Assembly (NCBI RefSeq): GCF_048268085.1
Contig: NZ_JBLWWF010000001.1
Location: 62,001-126,000, forward strand
Direction of reading: 5' to 3'
Source: Neptunicella sp048268085
GTDB taxonomy: Bacteria > Pseudomonadota > Gammaproteobacteria > Enterobacterales > Alteromonadaceae
Length of the DNA: 64,000 nt
The notes beneath the pieces were generated by a model, which saw only the letters and a program-made list of their open reading frames with translations, ran no database searches and was not told where the DNA came from. This document shows, piece by piece, positions 34,512 to 44,025 of the stretch (the first letter of the stretch is position 1; every line of letters starts with the position of its first letter). Both the position numbers and the translations under genes were made by a program.

Positions 34512-37500
34512 ATGGATAAAATGAAACCAAAAATGGCTTACATTCAGGCTCTCTGTTTAGGACTGTTTTTGTTAACAAGTTGTAGTCAACCTAATGAGCC
34601 AAATTCAACGACCTCGATTAACACCGATCCCGTCAGCGTTCAAGCTGATGATTTTGTGTCGGTTAAACATGGCAAATTTGAACTAAATCATCGCCCTTAT
34701 TACTTTGCCGGAGCTAATTTTTGGCATGCCGGTTATTTAGGTGCCGAAAGACATCCGGGAGATCGTCAACAGTTAATTAGAGAACTGGATGTACTAAAAG
34801 CCAATGGCATTACTAATTTAAGAGTACTTGCGGTATCCGAGGCCAGTGAGCTAAAAATGGCGCTGAATCCAGCTATTCAAAGCGAAGCCGGTCAACTCGA
34901 TGAGTCATTATTGCAGGGGCTGGACTTTTTGCTAGTCGAATTGGCTAAACGGGATATGAAAGCCATTTTGTTTTTGAATAACTTTTGGCAATGGTCCGGT
35001 GGGATGTCGCAATATGTGGCATGGCAAACCGCACAGCCAGTAGTGGATCCCGATGTCACGGGTGACTGGAATGGCTTTATGCAAAATTCGGCAAAATTCT
35101 ATCGTATGCCCGAAGCACAAAAAGTCTACCAACAGGTTATCAAGACAGTGGTGGGGCGAACCAATTCCATCTCTGGCGTCAAATACAGTAATGATCCTGC
35201 CATTATGACGTGGGAATTAGCCAATGAGCCTCGTCCGGGTAGCGATGCTGACGGTCAGGCTAATACCGACGCGTTTATTCAGTGGGTGGACAATACTGCT
35301 ACGTTTATTCATCAACTTGCTCCCCATCAATTAGTTACCACTGGCAGTGAAGGCGTCATGGGTACGTTGCAAGATGAAGACATTTATCTGCGTGCCCATA
35401 ATCTGCCTGCTATCGATTATATTACTTTCCATATGTGGCCTAAAAACTGGAGCTGGTTTGATATTAATCATCCTGAAGCCACTTACCAATCGGCGGTCAC
35501 CAAAGCGCAAGCTTATGTAGCTAAACATATTCAGTATGCGGCACAACTTAACAAGCCGGTGGTCATGGAAGAATTTGGCATTGAGCGGGATAACGGCGAT
35601 TATCGGCCATCATCCACCACTCAATGGCGAGATAAATTTTTTAGCGAAATATTTAACCAGTGGTATCAGGCCGGCCAATCCGGTGCCAATATTGGTGGCA
35701 CCAACTTTTGGGCATGGAGCGGTGAAGCCCGCACCCAGCGCGATGATTTTATTTGGCAAAGTGGTGATCCGTTCTTTGGTGATCCGCCACAGGAGCCACA
35801 GGGCTTAAATTCCGTTTTTGATCAGGATAGTTCTACGTTGGCAGTCATCGCCAAGCACGCAGCGCAAATGGAAGCACTGACTCATCAACCTTCTACTGCA
35901 GATAAGGTAGAGGCGTTACTTAGCCAAATGACGTTGGCTGAAAAAATTGGTCAAATGACTCAGGCTGAGCGCAATCATGCCACCCCGGAAGATGTGAAAA
36001 ACTACTTTTTAGGATCCATCTTAAACGGCGGTGGGTCGGTGCCGGGCGATAATACGCCGCAAGACTGGCGCGATATGATTGATGCCTATCAACACGCTGC
36101 CTTGTCCACCCGTTTAGCCATTCCGTTTATTTATGGTACCGATGCCGTACATGGGCACGGTAATGGTAAAAATACCACCCTGTTCCCGCATAACGTCGGT
36201 TTGGGCGCCATGCGTAACCCTGAATTGATGGAAAAAATTGGCCGAATTACTGCTGCAGAAACCACGGCTTTTGGGGTGCACTGGAATTTTGGACCCGCAT
36301 TATGTGTTAGTCGCGATGAACGTTGGGGGCGAGCCTATGAATGTTATGGTGAAGATCCTGAAATTGGTGAATCTTATGCCGGACCTTATGTGACTGGCTC
36401 GCAAGCCTCGGGTCAGATGATTGCGACTGCCAAACACTGGGTCGGTGATGGAGGAACCACATACGGCACTGGTGATCACGAATATATCATCGACCGCGGT
36501 GATACCCGCGTTAGCATGGATGAGCTTCGTAAAATCCATATTGCGCCCTATTTACCGGCATTCAAAGCTGGGGTGGCATCGGTGATGTACTCCTATAGCA
36601 GCGTCAATGGATTGAAAATGCATGAAAACCAGCTACTAAACAACATGCTTAAAAATGAGTTGGGCTTTGATGGCTTTGTGGTATCAGATTGGCAAGCCAT
36701 TGAAGAAGTGCAGGGTGAAACTAATCGCGAACGAATTGTCCGTTCAATTAATGCCGGTTTGGATATGGCCATGGAGCCGGAATTCTGGAAAGAATTTATA
36801 ACCGACTTAACGGCAGCGGTGAATGATGGTGAAGTGCCGTTAAGCCGAATCGATGATGCGGTACGCCGTATTCTCACGGCTAAATTTAATTTAGGTCTGT
36901 TTGATCGTCCTTATACCGCAGATCGCACCATTCCGGCGAAATTAGCCGTAGGTACGCCAGAGCACCGTGCGGTAGCTCGTGAAGCGGTAGCCGAATCACT
37001 GGTGATGCTGAAAAACGAAAACAATCTGTTGCCTCTGAGCAAAACAGCCAGGATATTTGTCGCTGGTAGCCATGCCGATAATATCGGTTTGCAATCGGGT
37101 GGGTGGAGTATCCAGTGGCAAGGCGAAAAACAATCTAGCAATCAAGGTACTACCATTTTACAAGGCATTCAGGCATTGGCGGGCGACGTAACTTATGCCA
37201 AAGATGGTCAAGGCGCACAAAGCAGTGATGTGGCCATTGTGGTAGTGGGGGAAAATCCTTATGCCGAAGGCTGGGGGGATTATAACGTGCAGCCATGTCA
37301 ATATTGTCAGCCGTTGACCTTATCCGCTGAAGATTTAGCTACTATTGAAAATGTGAAAGCCAGCGGAGTGCCGTTTGTCGTAGTATTGGTTTCTGGCCGT
37401 CCATTGCTAATCAGTGAGCAATTACCTGATTGGAATGCGTTGGTAGCCGCCTGGTTGCCGGGTACCGAAGGCGCTGGTGTCGCTGATGTATTGTTTGGTG

Positions 37501-37625
37501 ATCACCCCATGGGCGGCAAATTGGGAGTCAGCTGGCCAGTTAATCTGGAGCAAATTCCGATTAATGTGGGCGATAAAGACTACCACCCACTGTTTGAATA
37601 TGGCTATGGATTGACCTATCCGTAA
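34512..37625 (+). CDS. Bifunctional lipoprotein: GH5 (subfamily 7-like) endo-beta-mannanase fused to GH3 beta-glucosidase
   Basis: 1037 aa. Lipobox LLTSC with Cys24, so a lipoprotein, probably on the outer membrane. Residues about 50-455 form a GH5_7-like mannanase: acid/base Glu239 in WELANEPRPG and nucleophile in VVMEEFGIE (353/354), plus HMWPKNW. Residues about 463-1037 form a complete GH3 beta-glucosidase of the ExoP type: FIYGTDAVHGHGN, CYGEDPEIGE, and nucleophile Asp726 in FVVSDWQAI, then the alpha/beta sandwich with GYGLTYP at the end; no FnIII domain. Fusing an endo-mannanase to an exo-beta-glucosidase suits glucomannan. Both sites look intact and there is no frame disturbance at the junction. 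An operator lies 58 bp upstream. Confidence 0.9.
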   Translation: MDKMKPKMAYIQALCLGLFLLTSCSQPNEPNSTTSINTDPVSVQADDFVSVKHGKFELNHRPYYFAGANFWHAGYLGAERHPGDRQQLIRELDVLKANGITNLRVLAVSEASELKMALNPAIQSEAGQLDESLLQGLDFLLVELAKRDMKAILFLNNFWQWSGGMSQYVAWQTAQPVVDPDVTGDWNGFMQNSAKFYRMPEAQKVYQQVIKTVVGRTNSISGVKYSNDPAIMTWELANEPRPGSDADGQANTDAFIQWVDNTATFIHQLAPHQLVTTGSEGVMGTLQDEDIYLRAHNLPAIDYITFHMWPKNWSWFDINHPEATYQSAVTKAQAYVAKHIQYAAQLNKPVVMEEFGIERDNGDYRPSSTTQWRDKFFSEIFNQWYQAGQSGANIGGTNFWAWSGEARTQRDDFIWQSGDPFFGDPPQEPQGLNSVFDQDSSTLAVIAKHAAQMEALTHQPSTADKVEALLSQMTLAEKIGQMTQAERNHATPEDVKNYFLGSILNGGGSVPGDNTPQDWRDMIDAYQHAALSTRLAIPFIYGTDAVHGHGNGKNTTLFPHNVGLGAMRNPELMEKIGRITAAETTAFGVHWNFGPALCVSRDERWGRAYECYGEDPEIGESYAGPYVTGSQASGQMIATAKHWVGDGGTTYGTGDHEYIIDRGDTRVSMDELRKIHIAPYLPAFKAGVASVMYSYSSVNGLKMHENQLLNNMLKNELGFDGFVVSDWQAIEEVQGETNRERIVRSINAGLDMAMEPEFWKEFITDLTAAVNDGEVPLSRIDDAVRRILTAKFNLGLFDRPYTADRTIPAKLAVGTPEHRAVAREAVAESLVMLKNENNLLPLSKTARIFVAGSHADNIGLQSGGWSIQWQGEKQSSNQGTTILQGIQALAGDVTYAKDGQGAQSSDVAIVVVGENPYAEGWGDYNVQPCQYCQPLTLSAEDLATIENVKASGVPFVVVLVSGRPLLISEQLPDWNALVAAWLPGTEGAGVADVLFGDHPMGGKLGVSWPVNLEQIPINVGDKDYHPLFEYGYGLTYP

Positions 37626-37715
37626 AGAGTCGTAAAAAACTTACATAAGACAACCCTTACCAAGCGCTGGTTCTTTGTTAGAATCAGCGTTTTATCACAC
37701 CAAATGAGAGACATT

Positions 37716-38711
37716 ATGAGTTATCAAGCAGCCAGTACCCGATACGATGAAATGGTTTATAAGCGCTGTGGTAACAGTGGATTATTGTTACCTTTTATTT
37801 CCCTTGGCCTATGGCATAACTTTGGTGATGAAGCGCCTTATGATGTGGCCGAGAAAATGATCCTGCGCGCGTTTGATCTGGGGATTACCCATTTTGATTT
37901 GGCCAATAATTACGGTCCACCTCCAGGCACCGCTGAAACAAACTTTGGCAAGATATTCCATCAACATTTAAAAGCTCACCGTGACGAGATGATTATCTCC
38001 AGTAAAGCCGGTTATTTGATGTGGGATGGCCCTTATGGTGAATGGGGATCCCGTAAATATTTAATTGCTAGTCTGAATCAAAGTCTGAAACGGATGAATC
38101 TGGATTATGTAGATATATTCTATTCCCATCGTCCTGATCCGCATACACCATTGGAAGAAACCATGGGCGCACTGGACAGTATCGTGCGCAGTGGTAAAGC
38201 GCTGTATATTGGTTTATCTAACTATAACGCGATACAAACTCGCCAGGCCGTTGCCATTTTAAAAGAGTTAGGTACGCCTTGTTTGATCCACCAACCCCGC
38301 TATTCGATGTTTGATCGCTGGACCGAAGAAGATGGTTTGCACACAGAGCTTGAACAACAGGGCATCGGTTGTATCCCTTTTTCTCCGTTGGCGCAGGGCT
38401 TATTGACCAATAAATACTTAAATGGCATTCCTGCCGATTCTCGTGCCGCAGATAAGAATAACCAGTTTTTATCTGAAGATCAGATCACCCAGGAAAAAGT
38501 CGATAAAGTGATTAAGCTAAATAAAATTGCTGAAGCCCGTGGCCAGACCATGGCCCAGTTAGCGATTTGCTGGATCCATCGTCAGCCTTCAGTGGCGTCG
38601 GTAATTATTGGTGCTAGCAAAGTTAGCCAAATCGAGGATATTGCTGCAGCGCAAAGCAATTTATCGCTGACGGATGATGAAGTAAGAGAAATTGATTTAA
38701 TTCTTAAATAA
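37716..38711 (+). CDS. Aldo/keto reductase (YghZ/MgrA-like, L-glyceraldehyde-3-phosphate reductase type)
   Basis: 331 aa from ATG 37716 (MSYQAASTRYD); an ATG 12 bases earlier is in frame but has a worse ribosome-binding position. NADPH-dependent cytoplasmic (beta/alpha)8 oxidoreductase. Catalytic tetrad: Asp in HFDLANNYGPPPG, Tyr in the same segment, Lys in ISSKAGYLMW and His in YSHRPDPHTPLEET. The NNYGPPPG motif and the KAGYxMWxGPYG segment are typical of the YghZ group. Such enzymes reduce glyceraldehyde-3-phosphate or methylglyoxal; in sugar loci they may reduce sugar aldehydes. It follows GH5-GH3 by 90 bp in the same direction and ends at a terminator. Confidence 0.9.
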   Translation: MSYQAASTRYDEMVYKRCGNSGLLLPFISLGLWHNFGDEAPYDVAEKMILRAFDLGITHFDLANNYGPPPGTAETNFGKIFHQHLKAHRDEMIISSKAGYLMWDGPYGEWGSRKYLIASLNQSLKRMNLDYVDIFYSHRPDPHTPLEETMGALDSIVRSGKALYIGLSNYNAIQTRQAVAILKELGTPCLIHQPRYSMFDRWTEEDGLHTELEQQGIGCIPFSPLAQGLLTNKYLNGIPADSRAADKNNQFLSEDQITQEKVDKVIKLNKIAEARGQTMAQLAICWIHRQPSVASVIIGASKVSQIEDIAAAQSNLSLTDDEVREIDLILK

Positions 38712-38734
38712 CATTTAACGCCTTGTCGTTAAAA

Positions 38735-38766
38735 TAAAAAAACCGCAATTAATTGCGGTTTTTTTA
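38735..38766. terminator. Bidirectional Rho-independent terminator
   Basis: AAAAAACCGCAATT-AATTGCGGTTTTTTT: a perfect 14-bp inverted repeat with A and T runs on both sides, between the convergent aldo-keto reductase and GH10 genes. It can serve both. Confidence 0.92.
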
Positions 38767-38787
38767 TGCAGGAATAGTGATTAATGA

Positions 38788-39954
38788 TTATTGGGCGGCT
38801 AATCCGACCTCAATCACTTTTTGTAATGCCTGTTTGGCGCTACCATCGCGATTAAACAGCAAGGGGTAGTTGGTGCGTCCAGCAACCGGCCAGCCATTTA
38901 ACCATGAGTCACCGTCTGTCACGCCCCAAAAGGTAATACGATCTATCTCTTTGTGGTGTTTCAGGAACAGCTTAAAAATAGCCGCATAACGATCACCTAA
39001 CGCGGCATCGGCACTGGCAGGGAAGTTACCGTCTGGATAGGGATTATTTTCTGGTGTGGCGATGCGTTTTTGCAGATCCACGTTGGCGCCCGCGGCACCA
39101 AAAAACTGTGAGCGGCCCAGAAAATCGATATCCAGTTCGGTGATGTGTAGGGGTAATCCGGTCGCGGCTAGCGCGCTCAGGTTTTGGTCGATTTCATCCA
39201 AAGTGGGGCTTGTCATATCCCAATGTCCCTGCACACCAATACCATCAATTGGGATGCCGCGCGCTTTAAAATCGTTCACCATCTTAATCACGGTGGCGAC
39301 GCGCCCCGGACGGGTCATACCGTAATCATTGTATAGCTTAACGGCATCGGCCGGTAATTCGTCGGCAGCAATAAGGAAGGCTTGCTCAATAAAGTCATCA
39401 CCAATAATTTGGTTATACAGTGATTTGCGCAGGCTGCCATCATCTTCAATGGCTTCGTTAACCACATCCCAAATTTTGATTTTATCACCATAGCGGCTAG
39501 CCATTAGTTTGGCTCGTTCGCGCATCCGTTTTAACAGCGCATCACGACTGAGCAAGTTGCCATTGTCATCTTTAAATACCCAGTCAGGGGTTTGGCTGTG
39601 CCAAAACAAGACATGACCGACGGCGTTAATGCCTTGTTCAGAGGTAAACTTAACGAAGTTATCTGGGGCTTCAAAATGGTACACCCCTGGTTGTGGGTTA
39701 AAGGGGCCCCACTTCATGGCATTATCCATCGTCGCAGCAGAAAAATGCTGTTTAACAATTTGCATTTTAATTGATGAAGGGTCAGCCACCATCCCGTCAT
39801 TTAAGGTGGCACCAATTAAAAATTTACCGGCATAGGCATCTTTAAGTGAAGGGCCATTATGGGAAAGTTGTTCTGTGGCACAGCCACTCATCATGGCCAG
39901 CGACAGTAGCGCTGTACCAATTAGTTTTGTACTGAATCTAGTCTGTTTTAACAC
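38788..39954 (-). CDS. GH10 endo-beta-1,4-xylanase, lipoprotein
   Basis: 388 aa starting at GTG 39952-39954. Lipobox LAMMSGC with Cys25, so lipid-anchored. A single GH10 barrel: HVLFWHSQTPDW with the substrate-binding His, acid/base Glu167 in WDVVNEAIED, nucleophile Glu273 in LHITELDIDF, and a final FWGVTDGDSWLNGWP. No carbohydrate-binding module. It hydrolyses xylan; in a mannan locus it may open up hemicellulose. No LacI-type operator could be found in the 500 bases upstream. Confidence 0.94.
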   Translation of the reverse strand: MLKQTRFSTKLIGTALLSLAMMSGCATEQLSHNGPSLKDAYAGKFLIGATLNDGMVADPSSIKMQIVKQHFSAATMDNAMKWGPFNPQPGVYHFEAPDNFVKFTSEQGINAVGHVLFWHSQTPDWVFKDDNGNLLSRDALLKRMRERAKLMASRYGDKIKIWDVVNEAIEDDGSLRKSLYNQIIGDDFIEQAFLIAADELPADAVKLYNDYGMTRPGRVATVIKMVNDFKARGIPIDGIGVQGHWDMTSPTLDEIDQNLSALAATGLPLHITELDIDFLGRSQFFGAAGANVDLQKRIATPENNPYPDGNFPASADAALGDRYAAIFKLFLKHHKEIDRITFWGVTDGDSWLNGWPVAGRTNYPLLFNRDGSAKQALQKVIEVGLAAQ

Positions 39955-40473
39955 GATGTAATTCTCATTGTGATTATCTCTGCGCGGAGTATAACAACAT
40001 TCAAATCCGCGTCTGTGGGGTTGCTAAATAAAGTAACGCCTAAAAGAAATTGTTAAATATATGTGATCGTAAACATCCGCGTGTTAAATCGGGGTAGCAA
40101 CTAAAATATTGATGGAAAAAAGGTAATAATCAAGATTTAAACAGACGTGGGTAAAACTAGGCGATAACGTAATCCCTTGATTATATGAGTACGCGCTGGC
40201 ATTGGTAGGTAAAGCCCATTCTCGTGTTGACCAAAACAAAAATGCTACAACCTTGTTTTTACAAAGAAAAGTTAGGTAAAGTAAAAAATTAAATTAGGAA
40301 ATGGCGTAGGATTTAGTCGGCAGTTCCTGTAATAAACTGGTAGGTTTGAGGAGAGTTTTGTGGCAACTAAAACCTAACCAGAAAAAACACTTGGTTTTGC
40401 TCATTCGTCGCTAATTTTAACCAACTATTTTTGGCCGGTTAATTTGGCCTTGGCATCCACCGTTAAGGGCAAT
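39955..40473. other. Intergenic region between GH10 and the truncated GH12 gene
   Basis: 519 A+T-rich bases with no plausible gene on either strand. It must hold the GH10 promoter. No operator of the two classes seen elsewhere in the locus and no terminator is evident. Confidence 0.5.
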
Positions 40474-41016
40474 ATGAGAACCCATTTATTGATATTAATA
40501 CCTGCGCTGCTGCTTATATCGTGCAACAACAGCTCAATTGATATTGAGAAAATCGAAGAGGAAGTGTCGTCGGCTAAGGTAATATCATGCGACGATTTTC
40601 AGTCAATAACGACTGAGAATGGTTTGCTATACAACAATGTTTGGAATAAACGAGCTGCTCAAAATCACCCCCATTCACAATGTCTAACTTCAAAAACATT
40701 CGATGGCAAGGAACAACAAGGTTGGACTTGGGATTGGCCTGAAGGAAAAAGAGTTATCTATGCTTATCCGCAAATAAAAGTGGGTGCTTCACCATGGCAA
40801 CCCTCTCCCAGTTTTAACAATACCTTCCCAGTTAAAATATCTTCCTTAGCATCGCTATCTCTTTCATTTGAATTAGACATTTTAACCAACAGCAATTACA
40901 ACATTGCGAGTTCAATGTGGGTCACAAAAACGCGAGTTCTCGGCGCACAACCTCAACCTTCATCTATCGCGGCAGAAATAATGGTGTTATTCGATAACTT
41001 TGAAGCTGGTTTGTAA
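40474..41016 (+). pseudogene. Truncated GH12 (endoglucanase/xyloglucanase-like) lipoprotein relic
   Basis: 180 aa from ATG 40474 (MRTHLL), with AAGGG upstream. Lipobox LLLISC. The following sequence matches the N-terminal two thirds of GH12: YNNVWNK, QCLTSKT, WTWDWPEG, VIYAYPQIKVG, FPVKISSLASLSLSFELD, YNIASSMWV, and the nucleophile motif AAEIMVLFD. It then ends abruptly (NFEAGL), so the C-terminal strands and the catalytic acid/base Glu are missing. The last 30 bases overlap the end of the convergent GH3 gene, which suggests a deletion or rearrangement joined the GH12 to the GH3. It is probably inactive. Confidence 0.72.
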
Positions 41017-43260
41017 ACCACTGGCGGCATTGGGCGCAATCCACAAATTAAAATCGCCGGGTTCGGTGACGTTTTGCATACTGATATTGTGGAATGCTAA
41101 CTGATCAGTACCCAAGGTGAAGGTCACTGTCTGACTTTGCCCCGGTTGTAGTGTGATTTTTTGCCAGTCTTTCAGTTCGCGTACTGGTCGGGTGACATCC
41201 CCCACCACATCCTGAATATACAATTGCACCACTTCACTGGCTTCGCGTTTGCCGGTGTTGGTAATAGTGGCAGAGGCATGGAGTTTTCCATCCATATTCA
41301 AACTGGTTTTGTCGAGTTTAAGATTGCTGTAGTCAAACGTACTGTAAGTCAGACCGTAGCCAAATGGATAGGCAGGACGAAAGCCAATATCCAGATAGTG
41401 GGAATCATTACCCAGCGAGCTTTGCCATGCCTGTACCGGAATATCGTCGATTGGCACATAATCTTTGTCATTCGCCGGGCGACCGGTATTTTTATGGTTG
41501 TAATAAATCGGAGCCTGAGCCGCGGTTATCGGGAAGGTAACTGGTAACCGACCCGACGGGGAAACCTTACCCAGTAACAAATCACTGATGGCCGGGCCTG
41601 CCATGGTGCCAGGGTGAAAGTTGAACAACACCGCATCGACATCATTAATAATATTGCCCAGTGTTATGGGGCGTCCGGCCATGACTACCAAAATGAGTGG
41701 CTTGTTCAGTTTGGCTAACTCTTTAATGAGCGCTTCTTGAGCGCCAGGCAAGCTAATATCGGCACGGCTGTGGGCTTCACCAGATAAAATGGATTCTTCA
41801 CCGCCCACAAATACAATGCGATCGGCCCGTTTAGCTGCTTCAATCGCAGCGGCAAAACCATCCTGTACTTTCACCCGGCTGTAAGCCAATCCATCGGCAA
41901 ATAAAACATTTTGTTTGCCTAACTGTTGCTGCATGGCATCCAGCATCGTGATGTTATTTTCAGCGCGACCATCAAATACCCAGGTACCCATTTGTTCATG
42001 GGCGGCATTGGCTAAGGGGCCGATTAACGCAATTTTGCCTTGAGATGTCAGTGGCAGGGCGCCGTCATTTTTTAGCAAAATGGCTGACTGTACCGCGGCT
42101 TGTTGGGCTAACTGGCGATGTTCGGCGGATAGAATAGTGGATTTTTCGACCTTACGACGTTGAGGATGGTCGAATAAATTTAAGCGGAATTTCATGCGCA
42201 GAATATTGCGTACCAGATTATCCAGTTGAGCATCGTTAACTTTGCCTTGTTTGATTAGTTCGGCTAAATAAAGCTCATAAGTATCGCTGGTCATTTCCAT
42301 ATCTAAGCCAGCATTGGCGGCGCGCTCGGCTGCCTGTTTTTTATCGGCAGCATAGCCATGGGCGATCATTTCAATTACTGAATCCCAATCACTAACCACC
42401 ATGCCGTCATATTGCCATTCGCCACGTAAAATATCAGTTAACACAAATTTATTGCCGGTAGCGGGGACGCCATTTAGTTCATTAAAGGATGTCATCATTG
42501 ATGCCACACCTGCATCGGCAGCGGCTTTGAAGGGCTTAAGATATACATCACGCAATTCGCCTTCGGGGATCATTGCGGTGTTGTAATCCCTTCCACCTTC
42601 GGCGGCGCCATAACCGACCAAGTGTTTGGCGGTTGCCGCCATCGCCGTAGGGTTACTTAAATCATCGGTTTGGAAGCCTTTAACCATGGCGACTGAAAAT
42701 GCCGAAGTGAGAACCGGATCTTCACCAAATGACTCGGCAATCCGTCCCCAGCGTGGATCGCGGGCAATATCCATCATGGGGGCAAAGGTCCAGTTAACTC
42801 CTAATTCGGTGGCCTCAATAGCGGATACTCGCGCACCACTTTCGGCAAGTTCCGGTTGCCAGCTGGCGGCTAATCCTAGCGGGATAGGGAAGATGGTTTT
42901 AAAACCATGGATTACATCACGACCAAACAGTAACGGAATACCTAAACGTGATTCTTCTACGGCAATGCGTTGTAACTCATCCCGTTCATCAGGTTTCATT
43001 ACATTTAAAAAAGCGCCTACGTTACCGGCTCTAACCGTGGCTTTTAAACTGTCGGGAAGTGGGCCTTTTGCGCGGCTGGAACGGCCACGCAAATTCGTCT
43101 GGCCAATTTTTTCGGCCAAGGACATTTTGTTGAGGAGTTGCTCCACTTTTTGTTCAATGGGCGGTTCTGTTTCGGCGTGTGCTTGCACCAGGGGACAACA
43201 CACACATATAACGATGGCAGCGAATAAATAACGCCGCATAATGGTAAAACCTAGTTCCAT
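40987..43260 (-). CDS. GH3 beta-glucosidase/exo-glycosidase, exported (BglX-like)
   Basis: 757 aa from ATG 43260, chosen because GAGG lies 8 bases upstream; the frame is open for 44 more codons that look non-coding. The signal peptide is MRRYLFAAIVICVCCPLVQAHA after a short lead. GH3 N-domain with LLFGRDVIHGFKTIFP, FAPMMDIARDPRWGRIAESFGEDP, nucleophile Asp in GMVVSDWDSV; C-domain with the HSRADISLPGAQE segment; an FnIII-like domain forms the last ~70 residues. Periplasmic cleavage of beta-linked disaccharides is the likely role. A TGAAAACGGTTGCA operator-like site is 76 bp upstream. Its 3' end overlaps the GH12 relic. Confidence 0.93.
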   Translation of the reverse strand: MELGFTIMRRYLFAAIVICVCCPLVQAHAETEPPIEQKVEQLLNKMSLAEKIGQTNLRGRSSRAKGPLPDSLKATVRAGNVGAFLNVMKPDERDELQRIAVEESRLGIPLLFGRDVIHGFKTIFPIPLGLAASWQPELAESGARVSAIEATELGVNWTFAPMMDIARDPRWGRIAESFGEDPVLTSAFSVAMVKGFQTDDLSNPTAMAATAKHLVGYGAAEGGRDYNTAMIPEGELRDVYLKPFKAAADAGVASMMTSFNELNGVPATGNKFVLTDILRGEWQYDGMVVSDWDSVIEMIAHGYAADKKQAAERAANAGLDMEMTSDTYELYLAELIKQGKVNDAQLDNLVRNILRMKFRLNLFDHPQRRKVEKSTILSAEHRQLAQQAAVQSAILLKNDGALPLTSQGKIALIGPLANAAHEQMGTWVFDGRAENNITMLDAMQQQLGKQNVLFADGLAYSRVKVQDGFAAAIEAAKRADRIVFVGGEESILSGEAHSRADISLPGAQEALIKELAKLNKPLILVVMAGRPITLGNIINDVDAVLFNFHPGTMAGPAISDLLLGKVSPSGRLPVTFPITAAQAPIYYNHKNTGRPANDKDYVPIDDIPVQAWQSSLGNDSHYLDIGFRPAYPFGYGLTYSTFDYSNLKLDKTSLNMDGKLHASATITNTGKREASEVVQLYIQDVVGDVTRPVRELKDWQKITLQPGQSQTVTFTLGTDQLAFHNISMQNVTEPGDFNLWIAPNAASGLQTSFKVIE

Positions 43261-43335
43261 AATAAAATCCTCAATTTCTATCACAATCCATTCAAATGGT
43301 ATTTTGACTTGTTTGGAACCCTTTATTAATAAGGG

Positions 43336-43349
43336 TGAAAACGGTTGCA
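43336..43349. promoter_or_regulatory. Operator-like palindrome upstream of GH3
   Basis: TGAAAACGGTTGCA combines the left half of the TGAAAACGTTTTCA class with a GGTTGCA right half. Located between the divergent GH3 and gluconokinase genes. A weak match. Confidence 0.4.
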
Positions 43350-43413
43350 GAAAGATTAACATAGTTATACTGTTGTGACACTTTTTTAACAATTTTTACA
43401 TTGGAACCCTTGA

Positions 43414-43965
43414 ATGAATTTGCTATCGTCTGTGCGCCAGTTGACTAGACCACTGTTAATTATTGTGATGGGCGTGTCTGGCAGCGGTAAAACTACGTTG
43501 GCTAAAGCGTTATCGAAACAGTTGCAGTTTCGTTATGTGGAAGCCGATGACTTTCATTCGGCCGAAGCCAAACACAAAATGGCAGCGGGGATTCCGCTAA
43601 CGGACGATGATCGCCTCCCCTGGATTGCACGGATGTGTGACGATTTGCAGTTACAGGCAAAACAAGCACAAAGTTGTATTTTGTCCTATTCAGGATTGCG
43701 GGCGGAACATCGCGATGCGTTTCGGGGGTTGCCATTTGATACGATGTTTATTTTTTTGCATGGTGATCAGCAGATCATTTTGCAACGGATGCAGCAGCGG
43801 CAAGGGCATTATATGCCTGCGGCATTATTGCAAAGTCAGTTTGATAGTTTGGAGTCACCATTAGGGGAAACAGATGTGATAGCTGTTGAACTTAATGGAA
43901 CTATGGATAGCGTTTTGCAGCAGGCAGAACAAAAAATAACAGAGTGGATCGCCACGCTGGCGTAA
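43414..43965 (+). CDS. gntK: Gluconokinase-family carbohydrate kinase
   Basis: 183 aa cytoplasmic P-loop kinase. Walker A GVSGSGKTT at about residues 19-27; the gluconate-binding segment RYVEADDFHSAEAKHKMAAGIPLTDDDRLPWI is the family signature; a later SYSGLRAEHRD and YMPAALLQSQFDSLE are also conserved. It phosphorylates D-gluconate to 6-phosphogluconate. It lies divergently from GH3 and 60 bp before the FHS transporter. It may handle gluconate from oxidised glucose, but its link to mannan use is only positional. The N-terminus is ~18 residues longer than is common. Confidence 0.88.
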   Translation: MNLLSSVRQLTRPLLIIVMGVSGSGKTTLAKALSKQLQFRYVEADDFHSAEAKHKMAAGIPLTDDDRLPWIARMCDDLQLQAKQAQSCILSYSGLRAEHRDAFRGLPFDTMFIFLHGDQQIILQRMQQRQGHYMPAALLQSQFDSLESPLGETDVIAVELNGTMDSVLQQAEQKITEWIATLA

Positions 43966-43986
43966 ATCTGTGTTTAAATGGCGCAA

Positions 43987-44000
43987 TGTAAGCGCTTTCT
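43987..44000. promoter_or_regulatory. AAGCGCTT-type operator upstream of the FHS transporter
   Basis: TGTAAGCGCTTTCT, a CG-centred palindrome 25 bp before the transporter start. It is a third operator class in the locus, typical of LacI-type control, and could belong to a regulator outside the window. Confidence 0.5.
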
Positions 44001-44025
44001 TTTTAAATTATTATAAGAGTTAATT

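Noticed and set aside
42626..43231. 201-codon open frame antisense to the GH3 gene
   Set aside because: Shadow of the GH3 coding sequence; low-complexity composition rich in Ser/Ala/Pro and no ribosome-binding site.
43261..43392. 44-codon N-terminal extension of the GH3 protein
   Set aside because: It would place codons before a good Shine-Dalgarno and signal peptide and would cross the operator-like site at 43336.
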